The translations under genes and the position numbers were made by a program. From Andrena cerasifolii (taxonomy: Eukaryota > Arthropoda > Insecta > Hymenoptera > Andrenidae), in NCBI RefSeq assembly GCF_050908995.1, contig NC_135119.1, positions 20,117,001-20,181,000 of the forward strand: a stretch of DNA of 64,000 nt, read 5' to 3'. Below the pieces are notes generated by a model. That model had not been told where the DNA came from. It did no database searches and saw nothing but the letters and a program-made list of their open reading frames with translations. Below are positions 57,530 through 64,000 of this stretch, in pieces (position 1 is the first letter of the stretch; every line of letters starts with the position of its first letter).

Positions 57530-58160
57530 TGTTATCTACGTTCGATTCATCGAGTCGCCCAGGTGAAGCTCGGCGGTACCGCCGACCAGAACGTTAAATC
57601 AAATCCTACCGCGTGGCCTTTGTTCCCGCGCAGGTTCGCGCGCCGCGCGGACGCGAAGAATTAACGATCCGTCCCCGCTAAATATTACGAATCGGTTGTT
57701 TTACATGCGGATCTCGGTGTTCGCCGACGCGAGCGAACCCCAGGAGCCCCGCTGCTATCGGCATTTAGCGTTCTCGTCGCTGGCGATGGTAAGATAACGA
57801 ACGGCGAAGCGTTAAGCGGGCAACCACCTGAGCAGGCGGACCAGGGTCCCCGAGGTGGTCGTGGAAGGCGCGGGAGTCCCATCACGCGATAAAAATGATT
57901 AAGATCGAATAACGCGGGAGTCCGCGGTGCCATTACCCCACGATGATCTATCGACGGGCTTCCGTCCCTCGTATTTCTCCCGCGGCGATTTAAACGGCGC
58001 GGCCGGGGGGACACGCGCGTGAAAAATAACGCGCCCCCGAGTGGGATTTTAATCGCGTGTCGCCACTGATTTACGCTGCCGCGAGGCTTGCTACGCAAAT
58101 ATTAATAGGGCTGATTAAGGGCATCGCGGCGATAAAATTGTGCCGAGGCGAAACGAGGCT
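57530..58160. other. GC-rich island
   Basis: CpG-rich with a 137-codon minus frame (57685-58098) that is Arg/Pro-rich and domainless. It has AT-rich cores within CpG flanks and is a candidate conserved non-coding element. Confidence 0.4.
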
Positions 58161-58779
58161 TTAATTTGGAGGAATCAGGCGATGTGACTGGAGCGGAAAA
58201 GTGAAGTTAGAACTATGATTTTATTAATCCCCCCCAAAAAACGCTGAAATAGGGAATTTAGATGCGAAGTGAAGTAGGGAAGTACCGAAGGAAAATTGTG
58301 AACATTAACGATCACTCGAAATGAAATAATTTTCAGAGAAAAACACTGTTGGGAATTTGGAAGCATCCAAATTCTGCTGTAGATAATAATATACAGTAAT
58401 GAAGGATCGAGCGATTGGGATGAATGAGTCGCGAGAAGCCCGAATGCTGAAAGAAAAAAGATCGTAACGGCGACAAGGGGCGATCGGCGTCGACGGTGGC
58501 GTAGGCAGTCGTCGATCGGAAGCCTCCGAAGCATGAACTATTGTGCATACTTTTCTTTATTCTATTTTTTTTTCCATCATATTAATAAACTTATTCTTTA
58601 TCTGCGATCCCTGTGAGTTAGCTTATTACAAAAGAATCCTACAGTAATATACAGTTTTTTCATCTTTAAATACATCACCACCCTTCATATTCAATCGAAA
58701 GCTAGCAATACCCCAAAAAGAGGTGCCATCTTCACAGATATGCGTCCACCCATCACTGCACATGTGCCACGAATGAAGC
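58161..58779. other. Spacer
   Basis: A 119-codon minus frame (58175-58534) shows no domain and is shared with a second minus frame. Nothing else is seen. Confidence 0.35.
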
Positions 58780-59640
58780 GTTCAGCCACGATCAATGTTA
58801 CTGCATAGCAATAAGAGCGCGTCAGAGCTACCCCCTACCCTATGAACGAAACAAGAGCAGAAGTTCCTCGTCGCCAGGAACCGCACGAGGAAAAGCAACC
58901 CCGCGCGATTCGACGCAGTCTGGTTATCCAGAATCTTCCGTCCCGAGGCAGAGATCGCGTCTGAAGCACCGTTAGGCCGGAGGAGGCGAAAAACGCCTCT
59001 CGTCTCCGTTCCCTCTCGCGCGTCCGTCGGTCGCATTCTCGACGATCGTCAGATAACGGAGGCGAAGCGTTAAAGCTCGCGGGAATCGCGGGCGCTGGCA
59101 AGGTCGAGATCTCGATGCACGGACAGGTTTCGCGAGGGTTCTGCGATCTTCAACTACGGGCAACTTTTCTTCCCCCAAAACGCCTCTCCCCTTTCGCCGG
59201 GGAAGTTGAGGACGCGGCGGCGGACGGGGCAGCACGGCGACACGAGTTTACTTTTATTTAAACGTTCCTTCCTTCCTTTTATTTAGGGCCTGACCCAAGG
59301 GCGCTCATTTTGTTCCTTTGCCGGCGCTGACCGGTGTCCACCGGCTCTGAATTAATAGCCTCGCGTTTTTCGCCGTGCTTGGCTAATATACGCTCGCGCT
59401 CGCGCGAACGCGTTTCTCTCTTTCTTTTCCTTCTTCCCTCTCGTCGTCGTCGTCGTCGTCGTCCTGCTTCCCTCGTTTTTCTTTTCCTGCCGCGGCCACC
59501 TTCCCTCTCTGCCGTGTACGCACTGCCTCTATACGCCCCGACGGTTACACCAGCGCGTTAAAAATGCCCGAGCCGTTTTCTCACGCCGCCACGAAGCTGC
59601 GTACGTGCTTTATTACGTAGGGCCCCGGGACGATCTCTTC
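58780..59640. other. GC-rich island
   Basis: CpG-rich, ending in pyrimidine-rich sequence with the TCG triplet repeat. Frames on both strands (58835-59101 -, 58972-59235 -, 59334-59561 +) have no domain. Poly-Arg in one of them comes from the triplet repeat. Confidence 0.38.
59441..59463. repeat. (TCG)n microsatellite
   Basis: A run of about seven and a half TCG triplets. Confidence 0.93.
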
Positions 59641-60138
59641 TTCTTCTCACTGGGCGACTAGCTCGACATGATTTTACCGATTTCCTCTCCTTGGGGTGTT
59701 CTTCTTCTTGTCTGAACAGGTGACTTTGTCAGGGTGTGCATCGATCAGGGTCGATGACACGAAAATCAAGTTGAACCTCGACGGTGGGTATCTCGCAGAG
59801 AATTTTTTTTTTGTTACTGTTGTTGGGTGATCGTTACACGTGGCAGCATGAGACATGTGTAGCAGAGTAGCGGGGTCAGGATTGGGGGTCACGTAGTTAA
59901 TATGGATAGAATTTTGTGTGGATAGATATTATTATTGCAACTTGCAACTTACAATTAGCCAGTATCTTTGTTATTTAGCACACTCAACTTTTTTGGAATT
60001 CCACTTACTCCCTTCAGCCTGCAACCACGAAGAGTCATAATCACTACTACAGAATCTGAATAACTTCTTACTTATCTCTTGACTATTCTACTACTAAATT
60101 ATTATTTGTAAACTTTTGTGTATGAAAGGACCCTTCCG
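59641..60138. other. Spacer
   Basis: Nothing is recognised. Confidence 0.35.
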
Positions 60139-60335
60139 CAGTGACGCACCCAGAGGAGGGGTCAAGGGGTCCCGACACCCCCTAAAAAGAGGCTTTGTAA
60201 AAAGAAAAGAAAACTGGATTTTATTCTTTAAATAAAATTTTGTAATCACCTAATGAATTTTACTGAATTTGCGTTTAACATATTTCCATCCCTTCAACTC
60301 GGCTCCTCCAAGATTAAATCCTGAGTGCGCCACTT
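60139..60335. mobile_element. hAT-like MITE, short (about 197 bp)
   Basis: The left end CAGTGACGCACCCAG and the right end (minus strand AAGTGGCGCACTCAG) agree at 12 of 15 positions. This form of terminus is common in hAT non-autonomous elements. TTCCG lies next to both ends, but a full 8-bp duplication is not clear. It is non-coding and AT-rich inside. Confidence 0.5.
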
Positions 60336-60747
60336 CCGTATAATAATAAAATGAGATTAGAGGAATTAATAAGTTTATGGCTTTCATGCAGAGAGGAGAG
60401 AATTTCAGGGAAGATGCTGAAGGAGTTTAGAATCATCCACCATTTGATAGTAAAACTTGTGCACTATTTTCTAATTCTTCTATACGCATTATACATGTAT
60501 ATAAAACGAAAGCGTAATCATGCATAGGTGCAGGTACTGTGAATAAATACTAAAAATATTCTCAATGTTGTACACGAGGTAAAACACACGCGCCATTTAT
60601 ATCTCCCTGCAGCAGTTATTTGTACTTTCAATATTAACAACAACATTCGAGACGCAGTGTTCAGCTCGCACAATGAAGCCTCTTTTAGAAATCTGACGTT
60701 ATGTCTTTCGAAGAGGACAGGATACATCGCATTCCTTAGAATCAACA
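60336..60747. other. AT-rich spacer
   Basis: Nothing is recognised. Confidence 0.35.
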
Positions 60748-60976
60748 ACCAAATCTAGAACCTCCACCTAGATTTTAGTACAGGTTAAAAAGTACACCAA
60801 ATCTAGAACCTCCACCTAGATTTTAGTACAGGTTAAGAAGTACACCAAATCTAGAACCTCCACCTAGATTTAAGTACAGGTTAAGAAGTACACCAAATCT
60901 AGAACTTCTACCTAGATTTAAGTACAGGTTAGAAGTACACCAAATCTAGAACCTCCACCTAGATTTAATACAGGAT
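60748..60976. repeat. Tandem repeat, 48-bp unit, almost five copies
   Basis: Units start ACCAAATCTAGAACCTCC and continue through ACCTAGATTTTAGTACAGG to a variable AAGTAC joint. The copies differ at only a few positions, and the fourth is a base shorter. TCTAGA and CTAGAT words give each unit an internal inverted repeat (AAATCTAG with CTAGATTT). Confidence 0.93.
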
Positions 60977-61149
60977 AATTAGGCCAGGTAACTGCGACGA
61001 GCGGCGTCCAAATCGACACATGCACTGCACAGAAAGCATTTCAAGATTCACCTCTCTTCCACATTTGTTTCTCAAGACCCAGCGAACATTTCAGCTGGTC
61101 AACTAAAATCCAAGTGTCCACTACAAGGAAACCTGCGTGCAAACTCTGA
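60977..61149. other. Spacer
   Basis: Nothing is seen. Confidence 0.35.
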
Positions 61150-61900
61150 TCCAGGTCAAGACTCAATTTGTTTCGCGACGCGTGACGGTGACGGCGTCTA
61201 AAAGTTACCCCCGATACTCTATCATCCTTTTCATCCCACGCTATGTTTACAACTCCACCGACATTATAGCGCGGCCAACGCTAAACGGATTAAGAATGCT
61301 CGCCCAAGGGAGGGTGCTTTCTCACGCGCCCGCGCGCGCAGTACCGAAAGTGATTTGTGCCCTCGGTCGCCGGGACGCGGTGCGCCTCTTCTTTCTGGAG
61401 GACGTCCAACTACCACTACTGTCGGGCCCCAGCGGCGGCGTTCAGAAATTTCTCTTCACTAGTCCTCACCGTATCAGCGATCTACGTCGTTTAGATGCAG
61501 TTAGATCTCCGGGACTCTCATTAGCATATTCCCAGCTCGTATAATTTACCGCATGATAAACAGTTTAAGTAGGTAAGCAGCGTGATATACCTCATCGTCG
61601 TCCCGACATTCCTCTCAATGTCGGCTAAGTAAGTAACGATGGCAGTTGCTTATTATTTATCGCTGCATCGAGCTATCGGCTTCGACGGTGCGCGGTTCAC
61701 CTCCGACGAGTGCCTGCGCGTTCAGTTTCACTCGCGTTACGCGTTCACGTTTCCGCGACTTTCGTCAGGTGGTCAATAGAGGGAAGTACGAATGCGCTTG
61801 CTGAAGGCCAGGCGGTAATAGTGTGCAGTGGAATGAGAGACATAGCAGGGTCTCCTATTGCGATTCTCTGCGAGGATTCCTATTGTCTCGGATGGAAGAG
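61150..61900. other. GC-rich island
   Basis: CpG-rich to about 61510, then more mixed. A 135-codon frame (61137-61544 +) has no domain. A perfect 8-bp hairpin (CCGACATT with AATGTCGG, six-base loop) lies at 61603-61624. Confidence 0.37.
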
Positions 61901-63330
61901 ATATCTGTGAAGAAATTAACAGCTCCGTGGGACGACAGGCCTATTACGTGTGGAGTGTTTAAGCAAATGATGAGTGGAATGAATTCGTAGGCTACTGCGG
62001 TGCACTATCTCGTCCTTTTCAGGGATTTTAAAATTTTTGCGGGAACAGAGATTGAATTAGCTGACTATGTGCTTCCTTTAAATTCATGCCCGAATGAATA
62101 GGCAAAAGAAGAGATTGGAAGTATGAAAAATTTAGCACAATCGCTACTTTTTTTTAATTATCAAGTGTTCCAATTTAAGGGTCTATCAGACTTTCGTGCG
62201 TCGATCAGTGGAAGTTCAGAAAATTCCTTTGTTGGGTAGATTTCTTTTTCAATAAAATCGAAGAAACTTGGTCTGTTGAAAATTGCATGGGATCTGTAGT
62301 GAAGTGGAAATTCAGGGAATCTACTGCTTTCGAATTCCTACTCGGAAGCCACCTTCGAATGAATGATTAAAATTCATAAAACGTAGAGAAAGGATAAACG
62401 CCTTAACAGAATTCGATACGCTTCGGAATCTTGACAAAGACATCGAAAATAATCTCGCGAAAGACGGCACGAGTGTTCCGCAAACTGCGAAGGTAAACGC
62501 GGGAAGCGAAGACGGTGACGAAAAAGGAAAGAATAAGAAAGTAGCCGGGGTACAAGTAACGAGAAAAACGGTACTCGACACCCCATGGTGTACGGATGAG
62601 TTCACGGGAGGGCAGAAAGCACGGCTGACCTGCCAGCAGACATATTAAAATGATGTGGAGAGGATACCCGAGGTGAAACTCGCAGAAACTCTCGTTCGGT
62701 CCCTTGTCTGCGGAACTATTTCAGGACGCGCGGCCAAAAGCGGGAATTCAGGGACTGTCTGTAAAGTAAAACACCTCGGGGCCTCCATCCTACTGTTTGT
62801 AAACATCGTGTAATGAGAACACTTTTGCTGAACGGCCACCGATGAAAGAATGCCTCAGCGACAACATTCTTGGGAAACTTACCCTCGTCTACGGGCGGTG
62901 TTTACAAGCTTGTTCCAAAAATTCTCGTTTTTTAAGATTCTATTGGCACGTGTTTCTTGGGACGACTGATTTGATGCATGTATTGAGTGATCGATCAGTT
63001 GACGTTGTAGAATAAAGTAAAAGTATAGTTTCTTGGGTGAGTGGGAGTTATCTAGGGAGATTAGCACTTTGACTGGCGTCGGCGTGTTTCCACGCCGAGG
63101 GATTTCCATCCTGTGGACGTTTCCATTCTTCCATATTTTCTGGAAAGCATCGACAGTATTTGTTTTTTCCTTAAAGATTTTATGTAGGTACATAACAATT
63201 ATGCACAAAGATATAACTATATTAATATGTAAAATATTTCATTATTTTGCCTGCAGTCTTCAGTGGTACCTACTTTCTAGAAGTTTACTTATTATTATTT
63301 CTAATTCTATTCCATATGGTTTATTATACT
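61901..63330. other. Spacer, no gene seen
   Basis: Some balanced-composition stretches (62380-62760) carry mutually overlapping minus frames (62321-62605, 62374-62586) without domains. AT-rich otherwise. Confidence 0.37.
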
Positions 63331-63705
63331 TAAGGTGAATGTCCCAATTTATGCTGATTTAAGAGGTAACACATCATAAAGAAGGTGTACAAAATTTGTT
63401 TGTGATGAAAATTTGCAGAGTAATTGATTAATTCTTTAATAATGAATCAGCCAATTCAAATACTATTTAAGACAGATATTTCAAGATCTTTAACTATTAG
63501 TAATTTGTAATTAAATATATAATGCTCTAAATGTTCGTATTTCTCCCCTTAAAAATAGCGATGTATGTATTGCCCCAAGGTCGTGTTTAAATAATTTAGA
63601 ATTATTTTCTTGCAACTATAGTACAAACGTAACGCATATAATAATTAGAAAAATACGAAATGAGCAGAAATGGGGACATGAGCAGAAATTGAGACATTCA
63701 GCTTA
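63331..63705. mobile_element. AAGGTGAATGTC MITE, copy 2 (375 bp)
   Basis: The left end is TAAGGTGAATGTCCCAATTT and the right end AATTGAGACATTCAGCTTA, with TA at both edges. Inner matches to the copy at 27615 are in reverse orientation: ATTTGCAGAGTAATTGATTA here against TAATCAATTACTCTGCAAAT there, and CGAAATGAGCAGAAATGGGG here against CCCCATTTCTGCTCATTTCG there. It is about 124 bp longer, with extra AT-rich sequence near 63450-63600. It is non-coding. Confidence 0.82.
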
Positions 63706-64000
63706 TTGTATAATATAATATCCTGCTAAGAGTACCTACCTGTACGAATTGCGGTATATTATTTTTTGTATCAGGTACGATATTCTCAAGACTACCTTTG
63801 GCCCTTATGTAGGAAAATACTGTAAAAACCTACTTTCAAAACGAAGGCAACTCTGCCAATAATGAAATGCCAATTAAAAATACTTCAACGTGTACAATTT
63901 TAAAAACAGCGATCAACAGTTTTCCCCCAAAAAAGACAATCAGATGGAGTAATCATTCTTTATAAGAAATGATATATTTTCAAACGTGTGTACTGCAATA
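63706..64000. other. AT-rich spacer to window end
   Basis: Nothing is recognised. Confidence 0.35.

Noticed and set aside
60748..60976. CRISPR-like array
   Set aside because: The 48-bp units are contiguous with no unique spacers, so this is a simple tandem repeat in eukaryotic DNA.
61603..61624. Perfect 8-bp hairpin CCGACATT/AATGTCGG
   Set aside because: Stems this short are expected several times by chance in 64 kb, and there is no T-run or other context.

Overview
The window looks like nuclear DNA of an insect, most likely a hymenopteran (ant, bee or wasp). That is an inference from three things: an AT-rich background broken by GC-rich islands in which CpG is common rather than depleted, a eukaryotic-type tRNA gene with no encoded CCA, and a mix of hAT, piggyBac-like (TTAA) and mariner-like repeats. 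There is no operon-like packing and no open frame I recognise as a cellular protein gene. Most long open frames lie in the GC islands, overlap on both strands and are low in complexity. The window reads as an intergenic or intronic desert.

The one clear functional gene is a tRNA-Ser(UGA) at 11297-11378 with a Pol III T-run behind it. Weaker coding traces are two relics of a hAT transposase (340-681 + and 54632-55330 -), a decayed mariner-like transposase (about 39070-39680 +), a 43-residue fragment resembling the start of a THAP finger (45071-45202 +), and an unrecognised 91-residue ORF with one hydrophobic stretch (48929-49204 +).

The main content is transposon fossils, many with boundaries that can be read directly. 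(1) A hAT family has two copies in opposite orientation, each with a perfect but different 8-bp target duplication (98-929, 54398-55421). Smaller hAT-like elements lie at 30732-30907, 32278-32527, 10719-11020, 60139-60335 and perhaps 14341-14703. (2) Elements bounded by TTAA, as piggyBac-like MITEs are, lie at 2920-3614, 8784-9071, 20636-21078, 21967-22319, 42983-43703 and 46997-47223, with a partial one at 5333-5860. (3) Elements bounded by TA lie at 16406-17619, 18486-19005, 27615-27865, 36129-36411, 44657-44898, 56563-57309 and 63331-63705. (4) Inverted-repeat elements of unclear class lie at 7541-7687, 8621-9426, 12196-12556, 41525-41870, 45626-45840 and 32600-32870. One TTAA element sits inside a larger fold-back element at 8621-9426, so relative ages can be read.

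Tandem arrays (29627-29850, 49430-50055, 60748-60976) and microsatellites (28079-28150, 25654-25721, 59441-59463) complete the repeat content. Between repeats are some eighteen GC-rich islands of about 0.3-1.4 kb. Several mix CpG-rich stretches with TAATTA-type homeodomain core sites, as conserved regulatory DNA of insects often does; whether they are regulatory cannot be judged from one genome. Guanine tracts with very short loops at 46430-46458 (and near 33820 and 34209) are potential quadruplexes. I found no CRISPR array, bacterial operon or clearly new gene system. The best leads are the transposon families and a 147-bp wobble-rich hairpin at 7541-7687.
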